Assembly (NCBI GenBank): GCA_025058345.1
Contig: JANXEN010000003.1
Coordinates: 1-64,000, forward strand
Reading direction: 5' to 3'
Source of the DNA: Sulfolobales archaeon
GTDB lineage: Archaea > Thermoproteota > Thermoprotei_A > Sulfolobales > NBVN01
Length of the DNA: 64,000 bases
Under the pieces are notes generated by a model. It saw nothing but the letters and a program-made list of their open reading frames with translations. It did no database searches and was not told the DNA's origin. A program made the position numbers and the translations under genes. Positions 17,953-27,091 of the stretch are shown in pieces. The stretch's first letter is position 1. Each line of letters starts with the position of its first letter.

Positions 17953-19110
17953 TTGGCTGAAGTTAGGGATATGTGGAGGCGTATGTATGCGTTGGGGGCT
18001 GCCTTAAACACAGCTAATTGGGGGCTCTACTTCTCCTTCTCGAGGCGTTACTTAAGCGTTGACTTAGGTGGGGGAACTCAATCAGTACTCCTCATCACGG
18101 GTCTTGAGTGGGTGTTCACGCTTTTCGCCATAGCCTCAGGTAAGTTAGTTCAGGTGTTGGGGGGTAGATACGTCGTCTTTCTGGGGGTTACTGGCTTCAT
18201 ACCGTTCATCGCTGCGTTAGGGATCCACAACCCAATGACGTTAGCGGTAGTTCTAAGTTTTGCAAGCTTTTCGTGGGCTATTTCATGGCCTTCAATACTT
18301 TCAGCAGTATTTAGTGGCGGTATATCTCCAGGTAAGGCGTACAGCTACTTCACGTTAGGCTCTGGGCTTGGATACAGCTTCGGGTCTTTGGCTATGGGCC
18401 CTATCTACAGTGCCTTAAGGGCTGAGGGGGTCTTCACAACTATGGCTGTGATATACCTACTGACGTACCTAATTTTCTTCATACAATACCCCACTAAGGG
18501 GCCTTCAAGGCATGGGTTGAGAGACGTTAGTGAGTCACCTAACGCTATCCTTAAACTAATTCCTGTGCTGACAGCATTTTCCTTCATAGTGTTTGCTAGG
18601 GAGTTGCTTTACTCCATAGCTCCGTTAAAACTTACTTACGAGATTAGGGAGGTCTTCACACCAACGTCTGAGTTGGTTGAGTACACTTTATTCGGGACGG
18701 TTTTCGGCGGTATAACTGCCCTACTCTCAGTGCCTGCGAGGGTCTTAGCGGGTAAGCTCTCAGATAGGTATAACCCCGCAAAGATCTTGTTCGCAATCAG
18801 TATAGCCTACCTAATCACTTACTGGCTATTCGTAACCACTGAGGGGTTGATACCGATAATTGTGTGGCAGCTACCCCTATACCCATTCCTAGACGTATCC
18901 ATAAACACATACATAGCTAGGTACGTACCTAGACATGCGGTGACATTAGGCTTCGGAACTGTATTGACGTTTAGCGCTATAGGCGGTTTACTACTGCTTC
19001 CTATTCTCGCGAACCCAGAAATAACTACAGAGTTTATAGGTAGTTTAGTGACTTCAGCGGTGATAGTTTCAATAGCGTTAATCGCGCCTAAGCTTAGGGT
19101 AAAGGGTTAA
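17953..19110 (+). CDS. Major facilitator superfamily transporter
   Basis: About twelve hydrophobic helices lie in roughly 385 residues, with a basic loop after helix 6 (TKGPSRHGLR) and an A-loop-like LAGKLSDRYNPAK after helix 8, both typical of MFS carriers. I prefer the TTG at 17953, which has GGTGG seven bases upstream and a TTACTTAAA box about 50 bases away. An ATG at 17914 lies within the likely promoter. The substrate is unknown. Confidence 0.8.
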   Translation: MAEVRDMWRRMYALGAALNTANWGLYFSFSRRYLSVDLGGGTQSVLLITGLEWVFTLFAIASGKLVQVLGGRYVVFLGVTGFIPFIAALGIHNPMTLAVVLSFASFSWAISWPSILSAVFSGGISPGKAYSYFTLGSGLGYSFGSLAMGPIYSALRAEGVFTTMAVIYLLTYLIFFIQYPTKGPSRHGLRDVSESPNAILKLIPVLTAFSFIVFARELLYSIAPLKLTYEIREVFTPTSELVEYTLFGTVFGGITALLSVPARVLAGKLSDRYNPAKILFAISIAYLITYWLFVTTEGLIPIIVWQLPLYPFLDVSINTYIARYVPRHAVTLGFGTVLTFSAIGGLLLLPILANPEITTEFIGSLVTSAVIVSIALIAPKLRVKG

Positions 19111-19193
19111 GAGATGATATAGGTGTCTAAGCACACCTAATTCGTCACCTAATTCTTAATTAAAGTTCTCCAAGTGTTAAACAGGTGGGTTAG

Positions 19194-19892
19194 TTGAGGA
19201 GTCTTAAGGTAGTGGTGTTCGACCTAGATGGGGTTTTAGTACCTTTTAGGAGTTCTTGGGAGTTCCTACATAGGTACTTCGGAGTTGATGATGAGGGGAT
19301 TAGGAATGAGAACGTAGAGCTCTTCTACAGTGGGTTGATATCATACTATGAGTGGATGCGGAGGGATTTAACGCTTCTCACATCTAGAGGCTGCATAACG
19401 AGGGATGATGTGCTTAAAGCCTTCAGGGCTGTTGAGTTAGTTCCAGGTGGGAGGGAGCTTTGCAGCTATCTCATAAGCAGAGGTTTTGAGTTGGCGATCG
19501 TGAGTGGCGGTATAGACCTCTTGGCTTTGGAGGTTGGTTATACATTAGGGATTAAGAGGGTGTATGCGAATAAGTTACTGTTTAACGAGTATGGATGTCT
19601 CCTACCCTATGGTGTGGAGGTAGTAAATCCTTTGAAGAAGGAGGTAGTCCTAAGTAAGATGTCTTCTGAGTTAGGCGTACCGCTTAGCGAATTCATGTAT
19701 GTCGGCGACACCTTATGGGATGTCAGCGCCTTTAAAGCAGTAGGTTATCCAGTAATATATAATTGTAGGGAGTGTGAGGACGTGCTTGATGAATGTGGGA
19801 AGGAGTACTTAGTAATTAATGAGTTGCTGGAGATAATACCTTTCGTAGAGGGTTTGGTGTTGGAGTCATCCTCTAAGTCAGTCATATATTAA
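19194..19892 (+). CDS. HAD-superfamily phosphatase, phosphoserine-phosphatase-like
   Basis: Motif I FDLDGV gives nucleophile D10 and D12. Motif II is VSGG, motif III the lysine in NPLKKEV, and motif IV YVGDTLWDVSAF. An alpha-helical cap lies between motifs I and II, as in SerB-like phosphatases. It therefore hydrolyses a small phosphorylated metabolite, not identifiable from sequence. The TTG start follows AGGTGGG. Its 3' end overlaps by 11 bases the end of the convergent unknown operon. Confidence 0.8.
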   Translation: MRSLKVVVFDLDGVLVPFRSSWEFLHRYFGVDDEGIRNENVELFYSGLISYYEWMRRDLTLLTSRGCITRDDVLKAFRAVELVPGGRELCSYLISRGFELAIVSGGIDLLALEVGYTLGIKRVYANKLLFNEYGCLLPYGVEVVNPLKKEVVLSKMSSELGVPLSEFMYVGDTLWDVSAFKAVGYPVIYNCRECEDVLDECGKEYLVINELLEIIPFVEGLVLESSSKSVIY

Positions 19893-20754
19893 CTCCAAGT
19901 AACTTCCGCATACTTCCCTCAAGAGCCTTCAAGTAATTATCTACGAAGGCATTGACCGCGTCGTAGGTGCCTCTATCCCTTAAGTCCTCAGCGAACTTCC
20001 TACATATATCTACCTCAGGCCTGCTGAGCATCTTGACATGGATTTCAGAAGTACATATCTTTAGTAAGTCATCCTCAGCTTTCTTAGCCTCTAACGGTTG
20101 GTTAGTGAGGTTTGCTAGCTCAGTACAGTACGCTAGAACTACAAGGCTGAGTAGGGGGGTGAGGTCCTCAAACGTAAGTAATGTCTTAATGTATTCGTCT
20201 ACGAGCCGTGTCATATTGAGGGCTAAGCTCCTAATGGAGTTTTTGACAGCGTTAACGCTTCTACCTTCATAAGCGTGGTTTAAAACATCTATGTAGTGCC
20301 TTATATTTATGTCATATCTCATTAAGTTTCGTGAGATGCTGTACAGTTCATTAACGTACTGCGGTAGTAGAACCCATCTACCCACGTAGTCCTCCTGGAA
20401 TGTCTTGATAATGTTCGTAAGTATTCTGTATGCGTTAGACATGTTAAGGAGTACGTCCTTAATTATTATCGATAACTCCTGATACCTTATCTTAAGCTCT
20501 AACGCCCTCCCAATATCTTTAATCATCGGCGACGTCCCGGAATTGCTTATGAATACCTTCACTTTAGAAGTCTCTATAACTAGAGTATTACCCTCCTCAT
20601 ATACGCCAATCACGTCTGAGACCTTAATCTCGTGAAGTAAGTCTTTATAGGCGTTATGGATTATTATCCTCCCACCCACTAGGGAGACATCACATATAAA
20701 AGCCTCATTCCCAATAACGCACCTAGTTAGGGCCAACTCCCTTACCCCCCACAC
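19882..20754 (-). CDS. Soluble protein of unknown function, third gene of a three-gene operon
   Basis: The N-terminal 90 residues look beta-rich (GGRIIIHNA, then VIGVYEEGNTLVIETS), perhaps a PH-like fold. The remainder, about 200 residues, is helical. There is no membrane segment and no recognised motif. Its start lies 32 bases inside the preceding membrane-protein gene, so the two are translationally coupled. With the genes at 20723-22891 and 22878-23843 it forms a conserved-looking unit whose function I cannot name. Confidence 0.55.
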   Translation of the reverse strand: MWGVRELALTRCVIGNEAFICDVSLVGGRIIIHNAYKDLLHEIKVSDVIGVYEEGNTLVIETSKVKVFISNSGTSPMIKDIGRALELKIRYQELSIIIKDVLLNMSNAYRILTNIIKTFQEDYVGRWVLLPQYVNELYSISRNLMRYDINIRHYIDVLNHAYEGRSVNAVKNSIRSLALNMTRLVDEYIKTLLTFEDLTPLLSLVVLAYCTELANLTNQPLEAKKAEDDLLKICTSEIHVKMLSRPEVDICRKFAEDLRDRGTYDAVNAFVDNYLKALEGSMRKLLGVNI

Positions 20755-22891
20755 TCCTTAAAACATTCCCCTCAACGACTACATCCCTTCTAATACTCCT
20801 GTATACGTTTAAGAACCACTTCAGAGTGTCCTTAGATAGAGGTAAATCATCTAACACTACATCCCCGCGCTGAAGCATGTTATCGAAGTAATTAGTAAGT
20901 AGCTGTATGTAGGCAGTACTGCGTAGGACTTTAACGTACATCTCGATGTAGAATAGGTGCTCGTAAATTAGGCCTACCCCCCTAGTGTTTAGCCACTTCA
21001 TCAGTTCTGAGCAGGTTGAAGCGTTTTTAAAGCTTAGAAAATCCTTCAACGATTTAGTGATGGCTGTAGGGGGTATCGGTACCAGATCGCTGAACTCTAG
21101 TCCTAACTTATCTGAGGCTGACTTAATGAGCTTCTCCTCACTTTCTAACTCCTCCCTTACCAACTCGACAAATTCGTGGAGGTCGTCCCTCAACTCCCTA
21201 CATCTGGTTTTAAGGTCTTGGACGTCCTTACATGATGAGACCTCCATTTGTTGAATTGCCTTTACATCGCTGGCTATCGCCTCGGCTGACCTTAATAGCT
21301 CTTGATGTAACGTACCTCTATACTCATCGATGAGTTTGCTGAGTAACTGCGTTGTTTGGGATGCATTCCTGGTGAGGTTAGCTAAACTCAAGGTAAGAGC
21401 TTCACTACTCAATACGCCCTTCACTGCCTGCCTATAGGCCTTCGACGTATTCAGTAAGAGGACATCCTCAGAACACTTAAGTGAGGTATCAACACTTGCC
21501 TCAATCTCCACTACCTCACTTAAGTTGCTTACGAGGTCGTTAATCAGCTTGAGGTAAGACTCACATATCCTCCTAAGAGCTCTGCTTAACCCTATACTGA
21601 CGCTTGGGATGTCTTCGAAACGGTTAACACTCTCCATAAGCCTGATGAGTTCATCCAACTCAGCGTCTTTGAAGCCACCTAAGCTCACTAAATCATCGTA
21701 GATTTCACTAATATCCTTAAGCGTTGATTTATACGTATATATCACCTGCTTCTTAACGTTAATTAATTCCCCCCAAACATTATCTAACGTCTCCGCAGTG
21801 CTCTTCATATGGCTTAGCGAGAGTGCTGGCTTACTTAAATACTTCTCAACGACGTTTAACTGCTTACTTAACTCCTCTAAGGTTTCGCTGTACTTACTGA
21901 CTTTAACCCCCAATAAGGTGTTGGTAATTAACTCACTTAGGACCGACTTACATGAGTTTAACTCCTCTTGAATCCTACGTAGTGCCTTAATGTTATTGGA
22001 TTTAAAGGACTCTAAATCCGTCATTAACGTCCAATAACTTGCTATGAGTGACATGAGTAGAGATGGTATCGACGCATATAATACGCTGTAGTAAGGTATT
22101 TGTGATTTAGTCGGTATTAGGGAGTTAATCAATGTAGGGACTGGTAATACAGCAGCTAAGGAAATTACGTAGAAGATTAGTGAATTCCTTATAAGGTGGG
22201 TAGGTTCAGTCACCTTAGGCAGGTAGTGCTTTATAACCCTATGATAAAGTACGTCAAAAACCATGATGAATGCGAGGACTACGGCGAAGGCCTTAGCGAG
22301 GTTTAACTCATGTCCCGAAGCTCCGTAGAACACGTTACATATGTTTATCTGTGGGAGGAATTCCAAATTAACTAGTATTACTGGAAGGAGTATATACGGT
22401 AGGTATATCAAGAGTGATGCAGCTACAAATCGTAAGCTGTCACTAGCCTTCTTAAGGAATAAAGTGTGGGAGAGCATAGCACCTACAGGCGCTACGCCCC
22501 AAGGATCTAAGAGGGTTGTAGGCAGTGATAAAACCGTAGGTACGTAGGTGAAGGAAATTTCACGTGCTGAACGTAGTGTTAAGGCTGCCGCAACTAAGCT
22601 GGCGGCTATAGGGATGAGTGACATTAAATAAGGCCCTAAGTAAAATCTATATAAAACCCCAGGGAATGAGCCATAGGCGTATATGAACGTAAATCCGAGG
22701 AAGAGATAAGTTACAGCTAATCCATTCCTTAAATCCTTATATATTAGGGCTGATGTAATGGATAGCGATATAGCGTAAATAGTTGATAGTATTATGAAGG
22801 TGAGTACTTGGTGAGGAAGGCCTAATAGATATAGATGTAGGTTGTAGGAAATTACAATTATAATCAATCCTAAAAGTTCATGGAACCTCAT
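20723..22891 (-). CDS. Polytopic membrane protein with long cytoplasmic coiled-coil domain
   Basis: The first 290 residues of 722 contain about eight hydrophobic helices. The remaining 430 residues are charged, almost free of glycine and proline in long stretches, and show heptad-like leucine spacing (for example around 305-420 and 520-620), indicating extended coiled coils. No histidine-kinase, methyl-accepting or ATPase motif is visible. It overlaps both neighbours (14 and 32 bases). Topology recalls a membrane sensor or scaffold, but this is inference; the family is unknown to me. Confidence 0.6.
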   Translation of the reverse strand: MRFHELLGLIIIVISYNLHLYLLGLPHQVLTFIILSTIYAISLSITSALIYKDLRNGLAVTYLFLGFTFIYAYGSFPGVLYRFYLGPYLMSLIPIAASLVAAALTLRSAREISFTYVPTVLSLPTTLLDPWGVAPVGAMLSHTLFLKKASDSLRFVAASLLIYLPYILLPVILVNLEFLPQINICNVFYGASGHELNLAKAFAVVLAFIMVFDVLYHRVIKHYLPKVTEPTHLIRNSLIFYVISLAAVLPVPTLINSLIPTKSQIPYYSVLYASIPSLLMSLIASYWTLMTDLESFKSNNIKALRRIQEELNSCKSVLSELITNTLLGVKVSKYSETLEELSKQLNVVEKYLSKPALSLSHMKSTAETLDNVWGELINVKKQVIYTYKSTLKDISEIYDDLVSLGGFKDAELDELIRLMESVNRFEDIPSVSIGLSRALRRICESYLKLINDLVSNLSEVVEIEASVDTSLKCSEDVLLLNTSKAYRQAVKGVLSSEALTLSLANLTRNASQTTQLLSKLIDEYRGTLHQELLRSAEAIASDVKAIQQMEVSSCKDVQDLKTRCRELRDDLHEFVELVREELESEEKLIKSASDKLGLEFSDLVPIPPTAITKSLKDFLSFKNASTCSELMKWLNTRGVGLIYEHLFYIEMYVKVLRSTAYIQLLTNYFDNMLQRGDVVLDDLPLSKDTLKWFLNVYRSIRRDVVVEGNVLRSVGGKGVGPN

Positions 22892-23843
22892 TACTAACCC
22901 AGGCCTTAGTCAGATCTGTTAAGGAGATATTTAACCCCATATCCTTAATTAATTCATAAGATTTAGTTATAAACTTTCCTAACTGCTGGAGGAGGCCATT
23001 ATTAGGTTCAACGATCATTATACTTAACTCCCTACCATCGGATTTAACGCTTATCAACTCTAGCTCCCTGATCTTTAGGCGGCTTTTCATGTAATTTACT
23101 TCTGAATTCAGGTCCTTCAGGCTGTGGGTGATGGTGAGGAGGGCTGAATCTATCGCTTCACTGTAGTCATCCATTAGGTGGTGGGTAAATCTCACGAGGT
23201 TTGTTAGGTTGCCGAAGATCTCTATATCTGCCTTCGGAAAACACGTTAATACCCCTACCCGCCTATACTTAAGTAAGTATTTCTCAATATTTGATGAGAA
23301 TTTTAAGACGTTGTTGAGGCATTGGGTGAGGGAGTGTTCACCCATGAACAGCTTTAGCTGATTTAATAGTTTAGAGCTAATGATGAGCGTGAAGTTTGCC
23401 AGGCTCTCGTGATTAAGAACTGATATATAGGTAAGTAAGTTCATATAATCATGTTCTGAGAGGGTGGGGGGGACTTTAAGAATAACTACCGCTTTGAAGC
23501 CCTTACCCACCCTCTTAAGCTCTCTCAACACCTCATATGAGGTAAGTAAGTAGGTACTCCTCAGTTCTACCAGTATCAGTGCTTCGGTAACCTCACTTAT
23601 TACGTAGTGCTTAACCCGCGTTAGGGAGTTGCTTGGAGGTTCAATTAATTTACGGATCCATAACTCGTCTTGGGTAGCGGATTTACCAACATTGTTTATG
23701 AGTAAGTACATGACGTTACTGCTGCCTAAGAGGCTGGCTAAGCAGTTAAGGTCCTCTCTACTTGATGTAAGAACTAACTTAGAGTAGCTTTTGAAGTCTG
23801 CAGAATCTATTAGCCTGATGAACCTGTCTAAGTCTGAGCTCAT
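22878..23843 (-). CDS. Soluble protein of unknown function, first gene of the three-gene operon
   Basis: This 321-residue protein alternates hydrophobic strands (SNVMYLLIN, EALILVEL, FKAVVILKV, FTLIISSKL, VGVLTCFP) with helices, suggesting a Rossmann-like alpha/beta domain up to about 205, then a helical tail. An NVGKS segment (51-55) resembles a weak P-loop, but the leading G-x4 is missing. It has no membrane helix. Its stop overlaps the membrane coiled-coil gene by 14 bases. Confidence 0.55.
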   Translation of the reverse strand: MSSDLDRFIRLIDSADFKSYSKLVLTSSREDLNCLASLLGSSNVMYLLINNVGKSATQDELWIRKLIEPPSNSLTRVKHYVISEVTEALILVELRSTYLLTSYEVLRELKRVGKGFKAVVILKVPPTLSEHDYMNLLTYISVLNHESLANFTLIISSKLLNQLKLFMGEHSLTQCLNNVLKFSSNIEKYLLKYRRVGVLTCFPKADIEIFGNLTNLVRFTHHLMDDYSEAIDSALLTITHSLKDLNSEVNYMKSRLKIRELELISVKSDGRELSIMIVEPNNGLLQQLGKFITKSYELIKDMGLNISLTDLTKAWVSNEVP

Positions 23844-24013
23844 CCTACCACACCTTGTAAGCGTTAACTCTACCTCTAAAGCAGCTGTAATTAATGTATG
23901 CTATAATTACCAAGCCCTAGACATTATTGATGTGGTGATTAATTAACTTTATTAATTATCTCAGCAGTCATTACTTGATGATGAGGGAGGTGATCTTAGA
24001 TAGGTGAAGATAG

Positions 24014-24700
24014 GTGTTCTCTTCTGAATCCCTAAACGAACTCGCTAAACTTTACGTTAAGTTATCGAACAGTAAGTGCGTAGGGTTGGGTGAAGTCCCT
24101 GATCAGCTGAGGAATTACTTAATGAGTGGTGACTTAGTATATGTTGGACTAGACAACAATTTATGCATTAAATCTACAGTTAAGTTAGCTTTAGAGTTAA
24201 TCGGGTTAGGTTTAGATGTTGAGCTCGTATCTAAATCACTTAATTGGAGGGATTTCGAATCACTTGTCGGTGAGTACTTAGGTCTAAATAATTACTACGT
24301 GATTAAGAATTTAAGATTCAGCAATCGGAGGTTTGAGGTGGATGTCTTAGGCATAGATCAGGTTTCTGCCCTAGCTGTTGCCATAGACTGTAAGCACTGG
24401 AGCCCTGGATACGGTAAGAGAGGTAGGATTACTAATATAGCTAGTGAGCATCGAGCTAAAGTTGAGGAACTCTCTAAGGGATGTAGGCAGCTACTCAGTA
24501 AGCATAGATTGTTGAGTTCTGTGGAGGTGTTTATACCGATCATAGTTACGTTAACTGACATCGTACGCGGCTACGTAGGTGGGTCTTTCGTAGTTCCTAT
24601 ACTAAGGTTTAATGACTTCATAGCTAATGTTAGATATTACTTGGAGGCACTGACTGAAGGTTCAGGAGGAATTACTAATAAATGCTTCGATAGGGTTTAG
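24014..24700 (+). CDS. Mrr-like restriction endonuclease-fold protein
   Basis: The C-terminal half carries a PD-(D/E)XK core: W78-x2-F-E82 in NWRDFESLVGEYLG, D110 in RFEVDVLG and D125-C-K127 in AIDCKHW, the arrangement of Mrr/DUF2034-type nucleases. The N-terminal 75 residues are helical and unknown. The GTG at 24014 directly follows a TAG and has GGTGA six bases upstream. No methyltransferase or helicase is nearby, so a restriction role is uncertain; DNA repair or transcript turnover are alternatives. Confidence 0.7.
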   Translation: MFSSESLNELAKLYVKLSNSKCVGLGEVPDQLRNYLMSGDLVYVGLDNNLCIKSTVKLALELIGLGLDVELVSKSLNWRDFESLVGEYLGLNNYYVIKNLRFSNRRFEVDVLGIDQVSALAVAIDCKHWSPGYGKRGRITNIASEHRAKVEELSKGCRQLLSKHRLLSSVEVFIPIIVTLTDIVRGYVGGSFVVPILRFNDFIANVRYYLEALTEGSGGITNKCFDRV

Positions 24701-24766
24701 GCTGTTCTATCATGAAGTAATAAGACATCTGTAAGCAGTGTCTAAAGCGCGGCATTGAATGAGTTC

Positions 24767-24985
24767 TCAAATCCTTAACGTAGTTGTTGATGTATTTACC
24801 GCTCTCGAATCCCCACCTGTTTGTGTAGTGTTTATGGGCTGCGTTTGAGTCACTGTTGGTGTTGAAGTTGATGCGGAGCTCTTTTCCTCTAACGTACCTA
24901 TGACGGCTAAAGCTACTGTAGCTATCATTAATATTGCTAGCAGTAAAATACCTCCAAGCGACCTATGTTGAGGTGTTCTAGACAT
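24767..24985 (-). CDS. Short single-pass membrane protein with Thr/Ser-rich exported tail
   Basis: About 72 residues: a short basic N-terminus (SRTPQHR), a hydrophobic segment LGGILLLAILMIATVALAVI and a tail very rich in Thr, Ser and Gln with N-x-S/T sequons. The basic-then-glycine-then-hydrophobic start resembles class III (pilin-like) signal sequences in archaea, but the product lacks a pilin domain. ATGs at 24988 and 24985 are both possible. Its start is within 13 bases of the divergent protease start, so the two genes share control DNA. Confidence 0.5.
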   Translation of the reverse strand: MSRTPQHRSLGGILLLAILMIATVALAVIGTLEEKSSASTSTPTVTQTQPINTTQTGGDSRAVNTSTTTLRI

Positions 24986-24997
24986 CATACACACCTA

Positions 24998-26257
24998 ATG
25001 AGTAAAGCATTACATCCCTTAATAACTGTAACTCAACAACGAATTTTAACGTACGTCATAAACATAATTAGAGGTGTACTCAGCGTGGTCTTAGAGTCCC
25101 TAATCACGTTACTAGTTATTGAATTCCTACTTTACTTGATTTACAATTACTGGGGAGGACTATCCTCTAAGCTTAAGGGGAGAGGTATCACCGTAAGCGC
25201 CTTCACCATAACGTTCGATGTCGGGAAATCCATGAAGCCTAGAGCTAAGAGGTCGGAAGTCCTTAGTAAAGCCTTAGGTATCTCTGGGGTGATTAACGTC
25301 GCCTTACTGATGCTTATCTTCTACTGGATAATCATCCCCTCAGCCATCGACATCGTGAGGACCTTATTAGGCGTTCGTGAAGCGGTTTCAACACCTTTCG
25401 TCCCAGTAGTTCCTGGAGTAACTATAAAGGGTAGTAACGTACTTTACTTCTTAGTAGGTGTTAGCATAGCTGTAGTGGCTCACGAGTTCTTCCACGCATT
25501 GACGGCACTGAATGAGGGTATTAAAGTAGAGTCATGGGGTCTAGGCCTATTCCTAATATTCCCATTCGCATACGTCAAAATCGATGATAGGGACTACAGT
25601 AAATCATCACTGAGTAGTAGGGTTAAAGTCCTTTCAGCTGGGGTCCTCTCCAACACAGCATTAGCTTTAATCCTCTTAGCGTCGATAAGCTCCATATCCA
25701 CTGTAATTGAGCAGCACTCGATGGTAGTGATCTATGAATTAGATAGGAGTTTAGGGCCTGAGGCTCCAGCAGTAGTTGCTGGAGTTCCAACCCCTTCAGT
25801 CCTCTACGACATCAACGGCACTAAAATCGGTAGCTTATCAGATTTAAGGAATTACTTAACGTCAATAGCTGATAAACCTGCAACACTGGTGTTAAACATC
25901 TCGAAGTTTAAGTCATTGGTTGATGACGTAGTTATAGAAGGTTTGCAGAGGCCTGAATTGATAGAGGTTGTTAAACCATCCAACATGTCTAGGCTGGGCA
26001 TACTTGTTGTCGAAGCCCTCTCACCATCAACCCCACTCCATCTCTACTACTTAAACAGGGTTTTCTACTGGACTTATGTGGTGAACATAAGCTTAGCTGT
26101 ATTTAACGCAGCCCCGTTAATAATAACTGACGGCGGTAAAATCCTGCAGGAGGTTCTGAATAGATATGGTTTAAAGAAGTTAGGCTATGTAGTTCAGTGG
26201 GTGACTATAGTTATTACGGTGTCGCTACTGGTCATAGGGCTCTTACGCTTCATATAG
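24998..26257 (+). CDS. Site-2-protease-like M50 intramembrane metalloprotease
   Basis: A zinc site HEFFH (H162, E163, H166 counting from ATG 24998) lies in a hydrophobic helix, and the second conserved motif NAAPLIITDGGKIL is near the C-terminus. Between them is a PDZ-like exported domain (about 240-330). About six hydrophobic helices are visible. S2P enzymes cut membrane-bound regulators or signal peptides. An in-frame ATG at 24965 is also open, but it would overlap the divergent small gene further. A TAAAATAC box near 24945 fits a leadered transcript starting near 24970. Confidence 0.85.
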   Translation: MSKALHPLITVTQQRILTYVINIIRGVLSVVLESLITLLVIEFLLYLIYNYWGGLSSKLKGRGITVSAFTITFDVGKSMKPRAKRSEVLSKALGISGVINVALLMLIFYWIIIPSAIDIVRTLLGVREAVSTPFVPVVPGVTIKGSNVLYFLVGVSIAVVAHEFFHALTALNEGIKVESWGLGLFLIFPFAYVKIDDRDYSKSSLSSRVKVLSAGVLSNTALALILLASISSISTVIEQHSMVVIYELDRSLGPEAPAVVAGVPTPSVLYDINGTKIGSLSDLRNYLTSIADKPATLVLNISKFKSLVDDVVIEGLQRPELIEVVKPSNMSRLGILVVEALSPSTPLHLYYLNRVFYWTYVVNISLAVFNAAPLIITDGGKILQEVLNRYGLKKLGYVVQWVTIVITVSLLVIGLLRFI

Positions 26258-26360
26258 GCTTTAAACAATCCGCAGGTTGTTCCAGCCGCGAATTAACTAA
26301 ACCATATTTGCTTAAATACCCAGTTTAAATCACTTTAAGGAGTCATGAGATGTATTAGTC

Positions 26361-26373
26361 CCCAGCTGGGTGG
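26361..26373 (+). promoter_or_regulatory. Palindrome overlapping the ribosome binding site of the flavoprotein gene
   Basis: CCCAGCTGGG is a perfect 10-bp palindrome whose last three bases begin the GGTGGT used as SD for the ATG at 26380. Binding of a regulator or pairing of the arms could hide the SD. Confidence 0.3.
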
Positions 26374-26379
26374 TCAGCC

Positions 26380-27081
26380 ATGGTTAAGGTGTTAGGGATT
26401 AACGGATCTCCTAGGTCCTACGGCAATTCAATACAGGCATTACGTCTTGCGTTAAAGGCTGCTGAGTTGGAGGGAGCTGAGGTAAGCCTCATAAACCTAT
26501 ATGACTACGATATCAAACCGTGTTTAGGCTGCGTAAGTGATGACGTCATGGCCTGCACCTACCCATGCCCTATAGACGATGGTATGGTGAAGATATATCC
26601 GGAGATAACTTCGGCCGACGGGTTGATCATATCGTCACCTATATATTGGTTCGGCATCAGCGGACTTCTTAAAAACTTAATAGATAGGTTAACCGTTCTT
26701 GAGAACATGATTTACGTTGATGGGAAGAGCTGGCTTGAAGGTAAGGTAGCAGGTTTTATCGCTTTAGGCAACGACGAAGGTGCAACTATGGTGATCTCCC
26801 ACCTAATGAGTGTAGCTAATAGTTTCGGAATGGTCATACCTCCCTGGGCATTAGCTTACTACGTTGGGGAGGGTAACGCGTTAGAGGAAGTTAAGCTCCT
26901 GATGGATGCAGCTAACGTTGGTAGGGCGGTTGCGTTAATGGCGCAGGTACTTAAAGGTTTGAGGGGTCAGCCGAAGATCTGGTATAGGGCGGACGATAAG
27001 TATAGGGAGTACATTAAGAACTTAGCTAAGGAGATTATGGCGGAATTCGATGAAAAGATCATGAAGTCTGATACGCTGTAG
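26380..27081 (+). CDS. NADPH-dependent FMN reductase / iron-sulfur flavoprotein-like protein
   Basis: The flavodoxin-like fold opens with LGINGSPRSYGNS (FMN phosphate loop), and SSPIYWFGISGLLKNLIDR is the second family signature. Cysteines in CLGC and the following CTYPC-PIDDGM resemble the compact cysteine motif of iron-sulfur flavoproteins, so an Fe-S cluster is possible. It is 233 residues and cytoplasmic. Typical reactions are reduction of quinones, metals or small electrophiles using NAD(P)H. It stands alone, with TATA-like TTTAAATC upstream. Confidence 0.82.
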   Translation: MVKVLGINGSPRSYGNSIQALRLALKAAELEGAEVSLINLYDYDIKPCLGCVSDDVMACTYPCPIDDGMVKIYPEITSADGLIISSPIYWFGISGLLKNLIDRLTVLENMIYVDGKSWLEGKVAGFIALGNDEGATMVISHLMSVANSFGMVIPPWALAYYVGEGNALEEVKLLMDAANVGRAVALMAQVLKGLRGQPKIWYRADDKYREYIKNLAKEIMAEFDEKIMKSDTL

Positions 27082-27091
27082 GTAGGGCAGA

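Noticed and set aside
22878-23843. NVGKS near residue 53, considered as a Walker A P-loop
   Set aside because: The preceding residues lack the G-x4 pattern and no Walker B or nucleotide-base motif follows at the expected distance.
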